Shown here piece after piece: positions 1 to 7,801 of a stretch of 50,502 bases of DNA. The notes below the pieces were generated by a model. It was given only the letters and a program-made list of their open reading frames with translations. It was not told where the DNA came from and searched no databases. Made by a program: the position numbers and the translations under genes. This DNA comes from a bacterium (GTDB lineage: Bacteria > Myxococcota_A > Bradymonadia > UBA7976 > UBA1532). The stretch covers positions 1 to 50,502 of the forward strand of contig JAUHYW010000075.1 of the NCBI GenBank assembly GCA_030426085.1. The letters are read 5' to 3'. The first letter of the stretch is position 1. Each line of letters opens with the position of its first letter.

Positions 1-33
1 GTCGCACAGGGTCGGGTCGTCGGTGATCGGCAT
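1..33 (-). CDS. Possible start of an unidentified protein (partial, runs off the window)
   Basis: On the minus strand an ATG at 33 is preceded by GGAGG with a 5-nt spacer, and the frame stays open to the window edge (MPITDDPTLCD). It lies 51 nt downstream of the stop of the small protein at 85-384 and on the same strand, so it could be the next gene of the McrB operon. Only 11 codons are visible, so no function can be proposed, and the start itself is a guess from the ribosome binding site. Confidence 0.3.
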   Translation of the reverse strand, partial: MPITDDPTLCD

Positions 34-84
34 CGTCGCCTCCGGCTGCGGCGTGGTGATTCACGCCGCCGGAAGCTGCCACGG

Positions 85-384
85 CTACGCCGACGTCAGG
101 CCGCTGGGGGTGGCCGAGGGGTTACATTCCGTCCGCTCTTCATCTACATCGATACTGAGGCGGACGGTACCAACCAGCATGTTGACCGGTACCTGGGCGG
201 TCCACCACACGTGACCATCACGTTTCTTGGACTTCAGGCGAACTGGCGAGAGGCCACGTCCGCTGCAGACAACCTCTGTCGGCTCACCCTCGACCTGAAC
301 CGCAATTCGAAGCTCGTCGCTGCTCCATCCTGGTTCAGCGGGCAACCAAGGACTGAACGTCTGCATACGAACGATGGTGGTCAC
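85..384 (-). CDS. Small protein coupled to the McrB-like gene, possibly truncated
   Basis: This 99-residue protein starts at GTG 384, which overlaps the stop codon of the upstream McrB-like gene (GTGA). Translation is therefore probably coupled and the two proteins probably work together. The sequence is rich in Val, Glu and Arg with alternating hydrophobic residues (about residues 22-80), which suggests a beta-rich fold. It has no signal peptide or membrane segment. The position immediately after McrB is where McrC or a DUF2357-type nuclease partner is usual, but those are several hundred residues long and no PD-(D/E)XK motif is visible here. It may be a genuine small partner or the N-terminal part of a partner broken near position 85. 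Confidence 0.5.
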   Translation of the reverse strand: MTTIVRMQTFSPWLPAEPGWSSDELRIAVQVEGEPTEVVCSGRGLSPVRLKSKKRDGHVWWTAQVPVNMLVGTVRLSIDVDEERTECNPSATPSGLTSA

Positions 385-2666
385 GACCAGAACCGTACCA
401 GCCCTATCACGTCCAGCTCGGCGTCCATCTGCTTGAGCTTGCCGCCTGAGCGGACAAGCCCACGAGCACTGCAGATCGCGCTCAGCGCCTTGATCGCCTC
501 ATCCAACCCGCTGCCCTCCGCGCCGCGCAGCCGCGGCAAGATCTTCGAGAAGACCGCGGCATCCAAGGTCGCCGCAGCTGCGTTGCCCGCCGCCTCGCAG
601 AAGCCAAGGACCTCATCGCACACCCGATAGCCGAAGTGGCGTCGACACTCGCTCAACGGCTCGTAGAACGCCTCCAGCAAAGACGCGACCTCGTCCAAAT
701 AGGGCGGCGTCTCTTGCGCTCGACGATCGCGCCATGCGCCGATCTCGATCGTGTTGGTCTCCCAGACAAAGGCACGGTCGAGGACCTTGTCGGAGAACGC
801 ATAAGTCGTCGCGTCCATGTTGACCGTGCCGATGATGAAGAGGTTGCGAGGCCAGGGAGTCACGGGCGGCACCCCGTCGATGTTGTCGGGCTCGCCATGC
901 AGTCGCAGCCCGGACTCGGGGTTCTCCATCGCGGTCAGCAGCGGCGCGAGGTAGTGCTCGACCCGAGCCAGATTCATCTCCTCCAGGATCAGGAAGAAAG
1001 GCTTGTCCGGCGCCCGCACCGCCCGCCGCAGCAAATCGAGGGCGGGGGTCATGTGCCATCGGGGAGGATCTGCAATCAAGATCGGGAAGCCCAACAGGCC
1101 GGTCGGATCGGTCCAGTCGGGGCGCACGGCAATGAAGCATCGATAGCGGTGGGCGGGCTCGGCGCCGACGGCCGTACACATCGCCTGAGCATAGGCGCGG
1201 GCAAACGAGGTCTTGCCGGTGCCCGATAGTCCACCCAGAACCACGAACCGCTTCTTCGGGGTGGCGTTGAGCGCAGCATGCACCACCGGGAGCATGTGCG
1301 GGTCGAGGATCAGTGCGTCGCCACCCGCTTCAGCAAACAGGTCGTCGAACTCGTCGAGGGGTACTCGTCGGAGCCCTTCGCCAGTGGTTGATGCGGCCTG
1401 GGGCCCCGGGTCCAGATCAGCTTCGATCTCTGTGTCGAAGTCGGGGTCGTCCTCACCGGGCTCGGTGATCTGACGCGCCCGCTCCAGGATCACCTCGGTG
1501 GGCGGGAGTCGGGCTGCCCACTCCTCCCCGGTCTCGGTCAGAGCAATCTGTGCCCGCTCCGGGGCTTCAAGCAAGTCGAGCACTTTGGCCCAGGTGACCA
1601 TCACGCGAGGCGCGAAGTCGGTGCTCCAAGCCGGGTACAGGTCCTGGAGCCACGCCACGAGATCCTTGGTGGGCTGCGGATCCGCCCCAAGGTGATCGAG
1701 CATCGCAGCGAAGCCGAAGACTCGTTGGATGAGGAACGGTGCGAGGATGTCTGCTGGGTCAGCGCCGTCGAGGAACTCGAGCCCATCGGGCGTACAATGC
1801 AGATCGCCGTCCCGTTTCTCGGCGAGTCCCAGCGTCTTGAGCAACGTGATACGTGATTGAATCGTGTTGTTGGACCACTGGCCCCACTGCTTGTCTGCCC
1901 GCAGTTCATCGGCCAGTTCTTGGCGGCTGATACCGGGCTCGACGCGCCGAAGGAGGTCTCGAAGTAGTTCCAGGCCGCCGGATAGGCCCACCAGTCCCTT
2001 GAGCTGGGCCGATGCAGGACGAACGACGAGCTTATCCTCTTTTTCGCCCGATGCTGCTTCTTCATCGGGCTCCTCGGTCGAGAGCTGCCAGCCGAGGATA
2101 CTGCGCCACGCCAAGGCGTCGACGTCTGCTTCGGCCTGTGCCTCGAGCCGCTCGTCGAGCAGCCGCAAGATTGCGCCATGTCGTCGCATCGTGTCCCGAG
2201 GCGGACGGCCAGCGTTCAACCGACGCAAAACGCGCCGCAGCCGCTCGTCCCACACCATGCACGTGACCTCGGCGGGTCGAAGCAACGCGAATATGCGTAC
2301 CAATCTGGCTCTCGGCCGGCGGCGGGCATGCTGCTCCCGCACGTAATCGAGGATCTCGGCGAAGACCTTCGCCAAGTCCGCTGACCGACGCGGTTCACCC
2401 AACTCTGGCCGAGATGTGCGCACTGACCACAACTGCTCGACCAGTTGAGCGTCGGTGAAGGCCTCCGGCGCAATGCGGACCGAATTGCCCTGCCCGATGC
2501 CGATCGCATCATCGGCGCCCGTCCAGAGCCATCTCTGGAACTCAGGGTCGACGAAGGCTTCCCGATCGGCCGTCTCGACCTTGCGCAAGGCGGCGGCGTA
2601 GGCGCTGTGCCACTGTTCGTGTTCGTGGCGAATTCGGGCGTCGAGCATCTTGAGGTTCATGGTCAT
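381..2666 (-). CDS. McrB-like AAA+ ATPase/GTPase of a restriction or defence system
   Basis: The 761-residue protein has a helical N-terminal half (1-200), a winged-helix-like region (about 220-300, similar in style to Mrr-type N-terminal domains) and a C-terminal AAA+ module of the McrB/MoxR class. The Walker A motif GLSGTGKTS is near residue 480. Walker B is in LILEEMNLARVEHYL, and the McrB-type sensor region reads IIGTVNMDATTYAFSDKVLDRA. McrB proteins are NTP-driven motors that move modification-dependent restriction complexes along DNA. The recognition domain varies, so the target cannot be predicted from sequence. A coupled 99-residue ORF follows with a GTGA overlap. No McrC nuclease is visible inside the window and it may lie beyond the left edge. 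ATG codons at 2666 and 2660 are both possible starts. Confidence 0.85.
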   Translation of the reverse strand: MTMNLKMLDARIRHEHEQWHSAYAAALRKVETADREAFVDPEFQRWLWTGADDAIGIGQGNSVRIAPEAFTDAQLVEQLWSVRTSRPELGEPRRSADLAKVFAEILDYVREQHARRRPRARLVRIFALLRPAEVTCMVWDERLRRVLRRLNAGRPPRDTMRRHGAILRLLDERLEAQAEADVDALAWRSILGWQLSTEEPDEEAASGEKEDKLVVRPASAQLKGLVGLSGGLELLRDLLRRVEPGISRQELADELRADKQWGQWSNNTIQSRITLLKTLGLAEKRDGDLHCTPDGLEFLDGADPADILAPFLIQRVFGFAAMLDHLGADPQPTKDLVAWLQDLYPAWSTDFAPRVMVTWAKVLDLLEAPERAQIALTETGEEWAARLPPTEVILERARQITEPGEDDPDFDTEIEADLDPGPQAASTTGEGLRRVPLDEFDDLFAEAGGDALILDPHMLPVVHAALNATPKKRFVVLGGLSGTGKTSFARAYAQAMCTAVGAEPAHRYRCFIAVRPDWTDPTGLLGFPILIADPPRWHMTPALDLLRRAVRAPDKPFFLILEEMNLARVEHYLAPLLTAMENPESGLRLHGEPDNIDGVPPVTPWPRNLFIIGTVNMDATTYAFSDKVLDRAFVWETNTIEIGAWRDRRAQETPPYLDEVASLLEAFYEPLSECRRHFGYRVCDEVLGFCEAAGNAAAATLDAAVFSKILPRLRGAEGSGLDEAIKALSAICSARGLVRSGGKLKQMDAELDVIGLVRFWS

Positions 2667-2782
2667 CCCGAGGTTGGGGTTCGACCGACTTGCTACCTTG
2701 CGGTCGATCCAAAGGCAAGGCCACAGTCCGATCTGTCAGTGTATGACCAACCCACGCGATGCAGGAGCGGACACCCAAGCTG

Positions 2783-2910
2783 GGATAAGGTGCCGGACAC
2801 CCGGATAAGGTGCCAACCATCTCATGAAGGTAGAGGACGCGGTACAGCTGGATAAGGTGCTGGATAAGGTGCCAACCATCTCATGAAGGTAGAGGACGCG
2901 GTACCGAGCG
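2783..2910. repeat. Short tandem repeats built on GATAAGGTGC
   Basis: The decamer GATAAGGTGC occurs four times, near 2784, 2804, 2851 and 2863. Two of the copies (2804 and 2863) continue into about 42 nt of identical sequence, GATAAGGTGCCAACC..., through CATCTCATGAAGG and GAGGACGCGGTAC. The same 42-nt segment in slightly changed form (GGTGCCAACCATCT[T/C]ACGAAGG) occurs twice more near 4230 and 4269, at the start of the second transposase unit. Spacing is irregular and no cas genes are nearby, so this is not CRISPR. It looks like the outer end of a transposase-associated (REP/BIME-like) element that has been repeatedly copied. The rest of 2667-2783 holds only the putative promoter region of the McrB-like gene. 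Confidence 0.7.
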
Positions 2911-4217
2911 GAGGGGTAGTCGAGTATCGAAGTCGGATATCTGGCCCCCTCCCGAGCCCCTTCCGCTACGACGAGACACCACCTCCGCTGCCCGATGGCG
3001 CCTGCGCCCACGCCCGCGGCATTGACAGAGCGCACCTCCCCCGCACACCGACCCCGGCGCCCGCCAACCCGCATCCTGCTTGCACCTGCGCGAGCCGACC
3101 GCCCGCTACCCGCCGGCCTCCGGCAGCAGCACCGCCGGCCGGCACCCCTCCTCCGGGAACCCCACCGCCGGCCGGCACCCCTCCTCCGGGAACCCCACCG
3201 CCCCCCACCCCTCCCGCAGCGCGTGCAGCGCCGCCCGGTACGCCTCTACGAACGCGCTGTACGCCTCGCCCCACGCCTTCCGCAGCGCCGTGCACCGCGT
3301 GTGCACCCGTGGCGCGGGCGACTTCTTCGTGCGCGGCGGCCGGGTATGTGGGTCCGCCTCCACCAGCGCCGCCGCCCCCACCACCCGCGTGGGCCACGGC
3401 GCCGGATGCCGCTCCACCGCCAGCTCCACCAGCTCGACCCACTTCGCCCGCAGCGCCGCCGCTCCCAGCCCGGCCCACATCGGCGGCGGTGTCAGCCGGA
3501 CCACCTTGCGCAGCGCCACGTCGCCCAGCGTCGGCTTCGGGCCGCGCCGACCGCCTTGCACCCACCGCTGCCGCAGCACACCCAGGCGCGTGCGGTCGTA
3601 CCACACCCCCACCAGCGGCTTGCCCGCGGTCACCGCCCGCACCCACTGGATCCCGGGCCAGCAACCCGGGGTCTCGACCAGCCCCTCCTTCACCCCGTGC
3701 GCGGCCAGGTACGCCAGCCGATCCACCAGGGCCTCGTCATCCAGGATCGCGATGTCCCGCGTGCGCCGATCCCAATGGCAGCCCGGCCAGTCGAACAGCT
3801 CACCCAGCTCCTTCGAGATGTTGGCCTTGATGTGGCACTTGAACCGCGCCTTCCACTCGGCGCTCTCGAACGCCCCCACGATGTGCAGGTGGTTGCTCGT
3901 GCCGCCAGCGAAGTACAGGTGCACGTGCGCGCCGTACAGCTCCAGCGCCCGCCCGATCACGCCCAGCACGCGGCGGCTGCACTCGTCGCCCGGCCGCATC
4001 AGCAGGCGGCTGTGCATGCAGCGCATCGTGATCTCGAACGGGGTCCAGGGTCGGGGGACGAACATCAGCGGGCGGGGCATCGGCGCCTCCGAGAGAAGTG
4101 GTCTCGAAGACCTCATCGATCAGCCGGAGCGGTTGTTGCGCAGAATCGTGAGATGAACCGGCGAAACACCGCACGGGGTGAGGCTCGGAATCGGGCTCCG
4201 GCAGGCAGCGAGATGCC
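2868..4217. mobile_element. RAYT-like transposase unit, copy 1
   Basis: This is a roughly 1.35-kb unit with a left end starting GGTGCCAACCATCTCATGAA and a right end running through CAGAATCGTGAGATGAACC to GGCAGCGAGATGC. It is repeated in the same orientation at 4268-5597 with high similarity along its whole length, including both non-coding ends. It encodes one HUH-type transposase on the minus strand. The 50 bases between the two units include an extra partial copy of the left end. Boundaries are set by where similarity to copy 2 stops and are accurate to a few tens of bases. No target-site duplication could be identified. Confidence 0.7.
3106..4080 (-). CDS. HUH/Y1-family transposase, RAYT-like (copy 1)
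   Basis: The 324-residue protein starts at MPRPLMFVPR (ATG at 4080). An upstream in-frame start would add 12 residues that copy 2 does not share. Residues 63-68 (NHLHIV) contain the His-hydrophobic-His metal-binding motif of Y1 transposases. Flanking text such as FEITMRCMHSRLLM and GVIGRALELYGAHVHLY is typical of REP-associated tyrosine transposases, and Tyr in the segment VWYDRTRL (about residues 160-167) could be a functional tyrosine. Such enzymes nick and join single-stranded DNA at palindromic element ends. Compared with copy 2 it carries an extra 11 residues at the C-terminus caused by a tandem 33-bp duplication (GCRPAVGFPEE twice). A single-copy house-keeping (domesticated) RAYT is less likely because the whole unit is duplicated. 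Confidence 0.8.
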   Translation of the reverse strand: MPRPLMFVPRPWTPFEITMRCMHSRLLMRPGDECSRRVLGVIGRALELYGAHVHLYFAGGTSNHLHIVGAFESAEWKARFKCHIKANISKELGELFDWPGCHWDRRTRDIAILDDEALVDRLAYLAAHGVKEGLVETPGCWPGIQWVRAVTAGKPLVGVWYDRTRLGVLRQRWVQGGRRGPKPTLGDVALRKVVRLTPPPMWAGLGAAALRAKWVELVELAVERHPAPWPTRVVGAAALVEADPHTRPPRTKKSPAPRVHTRCTALRKAWGEAYSAFVEAYRAALHALREGWGAVGFPEEGCRPAVGFPEEGCRPAVLLPEAGG

Positions 4218-4267
4218 ATCTCCAATTAGGGTGCCAACCATCTTACGAAGGATAGGGTGCAGGATAG

Positions 4268-5597
4268 GGTGCCAACCATCTCACGAAGGTAGAGGACGCG
4301 GTACCGGGCGGAGGGGTAGTCGAGTATCGAAGTCGGATATCTGGCCCCCTCCCGAGCCCCTCCCGAGCCCCTTCCGCTACGACGAGACACCGCCTCCGCT
4401 GCCCGACGGCGCCCGCACCCACGCCCGCGCCAATGACAGAGCGCACCTCCCCCACACGTCTGACCCTGACGCCCCACCAACCCGTATCCTGCTCACGCCT
4501 TCGCGAGCCCGCCGCGCGCTACCCGCCCGCCTCCGGCAGCAGCACCGCCGGCCGGCACCCCTCCTCCGGGAACCCCACCGCCTCCCACCCCTCCCGCAGC
4601 GCGTGCAGCGCCGCCCGGTACGCCGCCACGAACGCATCGTACGCCTCGCCCCACGCCTTCCGCAGCGCCGTGCACCGCGTATGCACCCGCGGCGCCGGCG
4701 ACCTCTTCGTCCGCGGCGGCCGGGTATGCGGGTCGACCTCCATCAGCGCCCTCGCCCCGACCACCCGGGTGGGCCACGGCGCCGGATGCCGCTCCACCGC
4801 CAGCTCCACCAGCTCGACCCACTTCGCCCGCAGCACGTCCTCTCCCAACCCGGCCCACATCGGCGGCGGCGTCAGCCGGACCACCTTGCGCACCGCCACG
4901 TCGCCCAGCGTCGGCTTCGGGCCGCGCCGCCCGCCCTGGGCCCACCGCTGCCGCAGCGCACCCAGGCGCGTGCGGTCGTACCACACCCCCACCAGCGGCT
5001 TGCCCTCCGTCACCGCCCGCACCCACTGGATCCCGGGCCAGCACCCCGGGGTCTCGACCAGCCCTTCTTTCACCCCGTGCGCGGCCAGGTAGGCCAGCCG
5101 ATCCGCCAAGGCGCCGTCGTCCAGGATCGCGATGTCCCGCGTGCGCCGATCCCAATAGCAGCCCGGCCAATCGAACAACTCACCCAGCTCTTTCGAGATG
5201 TTGGCCTTGATGTGGCACTTGAACCGCGCCTTCCACTCGGCGCTCTCGAACGCCGCCACGATATGCAGGTGGTTGCTCGTGCCCCCCGCGAAGTACAGGT
5301 GCACATGCGCGCCGTACAGCTCCAGCGCCCGCCCGATCACGCCCAGCACCCGCCGGCTGCATTCGTCGCCCGGCCGCATCAGCAGGCGGCTTTGCATGCA
5401 GCGCATCGTGATTTCGAACGGCGTCCAGGGCCGGGGGACGAACATCAGCGGGCGGGGCATCGCGGCCTCCGAGCACATCGTGGTCTCGAAGTGCTCATCG
5501 ATCAGCCGACGCCGTTGTTGCGCAGAATCGTGAAATGAACCGGCGAAGTCCCGTGGGAGGCGTGACCCACAATCGGATATCGGCAGGGAGCGAGATG
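4268..5597. mobile_element. RAYT-like transposase unit, copy 2
   Basis: This is the direct repeat of the unit at 2868-4217. Both ends are present, with the left end at GGTGCCAACCATCTCACGAA and the right end at CAGAATCGTGAAATGAACC to GGCAGGGAGCGAGATGC. A further short partial left-end copy (4230-4251) precedes it. The non-coding left flank (about 4290-4410) also matches copy 1, with an extra repeat of CCCGAGCCCCT. Conservation of non-coding ends as well as the gene supports duplication of a whole element and not of a gene alone. Confidence 0.7.
4519..5460 (-). CDS. HUH/Y1-family transposase, RAYT-like (copy 2)
   Basis: This 313-residue near-identical copy of the protein at 3106-4080 has the same NHLHIV motif and start MPRPLMFVPR. 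It is intact, and differences from copy 1 are mainly conservative. It lacks the 11-residue C-terminal duplication seen in copy 1, so it probably represents the ancestral length. Both copies being open without frameshifts suggests either recent duplication or continued selection for function. Confidence 0.8.
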   Translation of the reverse strand: MPRPLMFVPRPWTPFEITMRCMQSRLLMRPGDECSRRVLGVIGRALELYGAHVHLYFAGGTSNHLHIVAAFESAEWKARFKCHIKANISKELGELFDWPGCYWDRRTRDIAILDDGALADRLAYLAAHGVKEGLVETPGCWPGIQWVRAVTEGKPLVGVWYDRTRLGALRQRWAQGGRRGPKPTLGDVAVRKVVRLTPPPMWAGLGEDVLRAKWVELVELAVERHPAPWPTRVVGARALMEVDPHTRPPRTKRSPAPRVHTRCTALRKAWGEAYDAFVAAYRAALHALREGWEAVGFPEEGCRPAVLLPEAGG

Positions 5598-5598
5598 C

Positions 5599-5700
5599 TG
5601 CTGGATCAGCAACGACGTCAAGCGGGAATGCGCCGACGAGCTCGAGGCCAGCGGCCTGGAGTGGAAGCGGATCGGTGAGGCGGTCGCCACCAGCAGGGGC
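5599..5700 (+). other. Possible remnant of a gene cut by the transposase element
   Basis: Directly to the right of transposase unit 2 a plus-strand frame reads WISNDVKRECADELEASGLE, then WKRIGEAVATSRG. This has the composition of a real amphipathic protein C-terminus, unlike the Pro/Arg/Gly text of the surrounding non-coding DNA. It has no start of its own, because the element end lies immediately upstream. It could be the 3' end of a gene interrupted by the element, or chance in high-GC DNA. No family is recognised. The following bases to 5790 hold the palindrome at 5733-5752 and nothing else I can identify. Confidence 0.25.
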
Positions 5701-5732
5701 CGGGCGGGCGTGAGAGTCGATCGGCCCCGCCC

Positions 5733-5752
5733 GCCCGGCCCCGGGGCCGGGC
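5733..5752. terminator. Perfect 20-bp GC palindrome, terminator-like
   Basis: GCCCGGCCCCGGGGCCGGGC is a perfect inverted repeat. It lies between the possible gene remnant and the lipoprotein gene at 5805. No T-run follows, so it could be a weak terminator or simply a GC-rich structure. Confidence 0.35.
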
Positions 5753-5792
5753 GCCGTGCACCCGAGAAGTCACCTCCCGGCGCGCCATGGGG

Positions 5793-5798
5793 TATGCT
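5793..5798 (+). promoter_or_regulatory. -10-like hexamer TATGCT for a possible leaderless transcript
   Basis: TATGCT ends exactly 6 nt before the ATG at 5805, and no Shine-Dalgarno lies between them. Transcription would then begin at about the start codon. The same arrangement occurs before the genes at 22431 and 23424. No clear -35 element was seen. Confidence 0.4.
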
Positions 5799-5804
5799 CG
5801 GCCC

Positions 5805-6884
5805 ATGCGCGCCATGATGCCCCTCCGACCGACGCTGGCCCTCATCGGGCTGGCCCTCCTCGCCTGCGCCGAAGAGACCCCCGAGATCGTCGAGACCACC
5901 CCCTGGGCCGCCGTGTCCACCGCCTTCGGTGACGGGCTGTTCGACCCCGGGGTGCGGGCGGCGATGTTCTCCGAGGCGGCGCGGCGGGATCTGATCCTGC
6001 CCGACGCGCTGACCGCCGGGCGCTACCGCTTCCTCTCGCTCGCCGAGATGCGCCGGATCGCCGACGACCGCCGGATCGGCGAGGTGGCATTCGCCGTCGA
6101 CGGCTGGCCGGCCGCGCTCGAGATCGAGCTGGCCCGAGGCGCGGACGGCGGCTGGCGGGTCGAGCGGGTCGCGCCCCCGGCGGTGCAGCAGCGGCTGCTC
6201 GACCTGCTCGGGCCGACCGGCCTGCCCATCGCCCGGGAGGTCGAGCCGTGGTCCGGCGGGCTGGCCGGGCGGGACGCCGCCGGGCGGCCGACCGCCGCGG
6301 TGCTGCTGATGGTGCAGGGTGACCGGGCGTTCGTGGACGGCGGCGAGCCCTTGCCGGTCGAAGAGGGCCCGGTCGTCGCCGCGCTCACCGCCGCCATCAA
6401 GACCCGCCGCGAGCTGGCCGACGACGCCCACGCCACCTACCGCCCGCACGTCGCGCTGGCCCTGCCTCGGGCCGCGCCGGCCCCGCTGCACGTGCAGCTC
6501 GCCGACTGGGCGCTCGACGCCGGGGCCGAGGCGTTGCAGGTCGTGGTCCGCAGCCGGGAGGGCACCCCCGCGTTCGTGCCGCTCGCCCGGCGGGTGCTCG
6601 CGCCCCAGGGCACCGTGGCCAACTCTTGGCGCCTCGTCCACGAGAAGAAGCAGCTCGAGCTGCGAGCGGGCGACGAGCGCATCCCCATCCCCGACGCCGA
6701 GGGCGACCTCGACCTCGACGCGCTGGGCCGGGCACTGAAGGCGGCCACCGAGTCGCTCGGCGCGCCGGAGGGGCTGGTCCTCACCGCCGACCCCAGCCTG
6801 ACCCACGGCACCGTCGTCGACCTGCACCTCGCGGCGCGGGCGGCGCTGCCGAAGGTCCCGATCACCGGGGAGGTGGCCGAATGA
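5805..6884 (+). CDS. Lipoprotein with ExbD/TolR-like C-terminal region
   Basis: The 359-residue protein begins MRAMMPLRPTLALIGLALLA and a lipobox ending LLACAEE, so it is likely a lipoprotein anchored in the inner or outer membrane. The middle has no recognised family. The C-terminal 60 residues (LDALGRALKAA, then GLVLTADPSLTHGTVVDL, then KVPI) resemble the periplasmic domain of ExbD/TolR, in which a beta strand, a turn and a helix follow the same order. ExbD normally has an N-terminal transmembrane helix and not a lipobox, so this would be a relative without the motor-associated helix. The stop overlaps the start of the next lipoprotein (ATGA), so the two are coupled. Start 5805 is preferred to 5787 because it fits the signal peptide and the nearby -10-like hexamer. 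Confidence 0.75.
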   Translation: MRAMMPLRPTLALIGLALLACAEETPEIVETTPWAAVSTAFGDGLFDPGVRAAMFSEAARRDLILPDALTAGRYRFLSLAEMRRIADDRRIGEVAFAVDGWPAALEIELARGADGGWRVERVAPPAVQQRLLDLLGPTGLPIAREVEPWSGGLAGRDAAGRPTAAVLLMVQGDRAFVDGGEPLPVEEGPVVAALTAAIKTRRELADDAHATYRPHVALALPRAAPAPLHVQLADWALDAGAEALQVVVRSREGTPAFVPLARRVLAPQGTVANSWRLVHEKKQLELRAGDERIPIPDAEGDLDLDALGRALKAATESLGAPEGLVLTADPSLTHGTVVDLHLAARAALPKVPITGEVAE

Positions 6885-7768
6885 GGCGCCTCGCTCCGCT
6901 CCTCGCCCTCGGGTCGCTGGCCGGCTGCGGCGGCGACGCGGCCGTCTCGCCCGAGCGCCTCGACCCCGAGGCCGCCGCCCGGGCCTTCTTCGAGCAGCAC
7001 GTCTTCGCCGATCCGGCCGCCGCCGCGCCGCTCTTCCTGCGCGAAGCCGACCCGGCCAGGTTCGCCCTGCGCCACATGGTCGAGAGCCCGGCCGACTTCC
7101 GCTTCGTGGACTTCTGGCGGGTGCGCACGGTCGACAACCGGCTGGTGGTCGAGCCGCTCATCGAGCTCAAGGGCCGGCCGCAGGTCACGACCGTCTGGTT
7201 CGAGCTTCAAGACGAGAAGTGGCGCGTCGCCGGCTGGACCCCCGGCACCCGCCCGGTCAACGCCGCCGAGCCGGCCCCGCCCGCCGGCGCCCGGGTCCCC
7301 ATCCCGTTCGCCCCGGCCGCCTTCCGCGGGGCCCCGCCGGCCACCGAGGTCCGGGTCGAGCCCCCGTGGAACGACATCCGCATCCTCGACCGCGAGATCC
7401 CGATGGAGGCCCTGCCCCGCCTGCTCTCGGCCGACGACGACTGCTCCCGCCGCACCCGGCGGGCGCTCGACGAGGCCCTGCAAGCGCTGGCGAAGCCCTT
7501 CGTCGACTGCTACGGGGTCAGCTTCGAGGAGGGCCCCTACCGCCGGGGGCGCATGACCTTCGACCTGACTCTGGCCGGCAGCGGGCCGAGCGCCGAGCTG
7601 GCCGAGACCACCCTGATCCACCCCGCGCTGGGCAACTGCGTGGCCAACGTGCTGCGCTTCGCCGACGTCCCGACCCCTGGGGGCGGCGCCCGCTGCGGGG
7701 CCAAGGTGGCGGTGACGTTCAGCCCGGTCGACCCCGACGAGAAGAAGAAAAAGAAGCGCCGCCGATGA
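6881..7768 (+). CDS. Lipoprotein with AgmX/PglI-like C-terminal domain
   Basis: The 295-residue protein has a short signal peptide with lipobox (MRRLAPLLALGSLAGCGGD). The C-terminal region, about residues 185-285, contains two regularly placed cysteines and text such as KPFVDCYGVSFEEGPYRRGRM, TLIHPALGNCVANVLRF and TPGGGARCGAKVAVTF. This follows the AgmX/PglI C-terminal (TonB-like) pattern common in myxobacteria. It starts at the ATG overlapping the previous stop, so the two lipoproteins are made together. The protein ends in a run of Lys and Arg (DEKKKKKRRR), an unusual basic tail. The role is probably in the cell envelope; substrate and partners are unknown. Confidence 0.8.
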   Translation: MRRLAPLLALGSLAGCGGDAAVSPERLDPEAAARAFFEQHVFADPAAAAPLFLREADPARFALRHMVESPADFRFVDFWRVRTVDNRLVVEPLIELKGRPQVTTVWFELQDEKWRVAGWTPGTRPVNAAEPAPPAGARVPIPFAPAAFRGAPPATEVRVEPPWNDIRILDREIPMEALPRLLSADDDCSRRTRRALDEALQALAKPFVDCYGVSFEEGPYRRGRMTFDLTLAGSGPSAELAETTLIHPALGNCVANVLRFADVPTPGGGARCGAKVAVTFSPVDPDEKKKKKRRR

Positions 7769-7770
7769 AC

Positions 7771-7790
7771 CGGGCCCCGCTCCGGGCCCG
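7771..7790. terminator. Hairpin between convergent genes
   Basis: CGGGCCC and GGGCCCG arms with a 6-nt loop lie in the 33-bp gap between the convergent lipoprotein and acetyltransferase genes. Position and symmetry suggest a bidirectional terminator, although there is no U-tract. Confidence 0.5.
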
Positions 7791-7801
7791 ATGCAGGCCC
7801 G

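Noticed and set aside
2783..2910. CRISPR-like array
   Set aside because: The repeats are irregularly spaced, include both unit and flank, match the transposase element ends, and no cas gene is nearby.
2995..5538. A plus-strand open frame of 847 codons across both transposase units
   Set aside because: It is Pro/Arg/His-rich text produced by the high GC of the antisense transposase genes. The minus-strand frames have the HUH motif.
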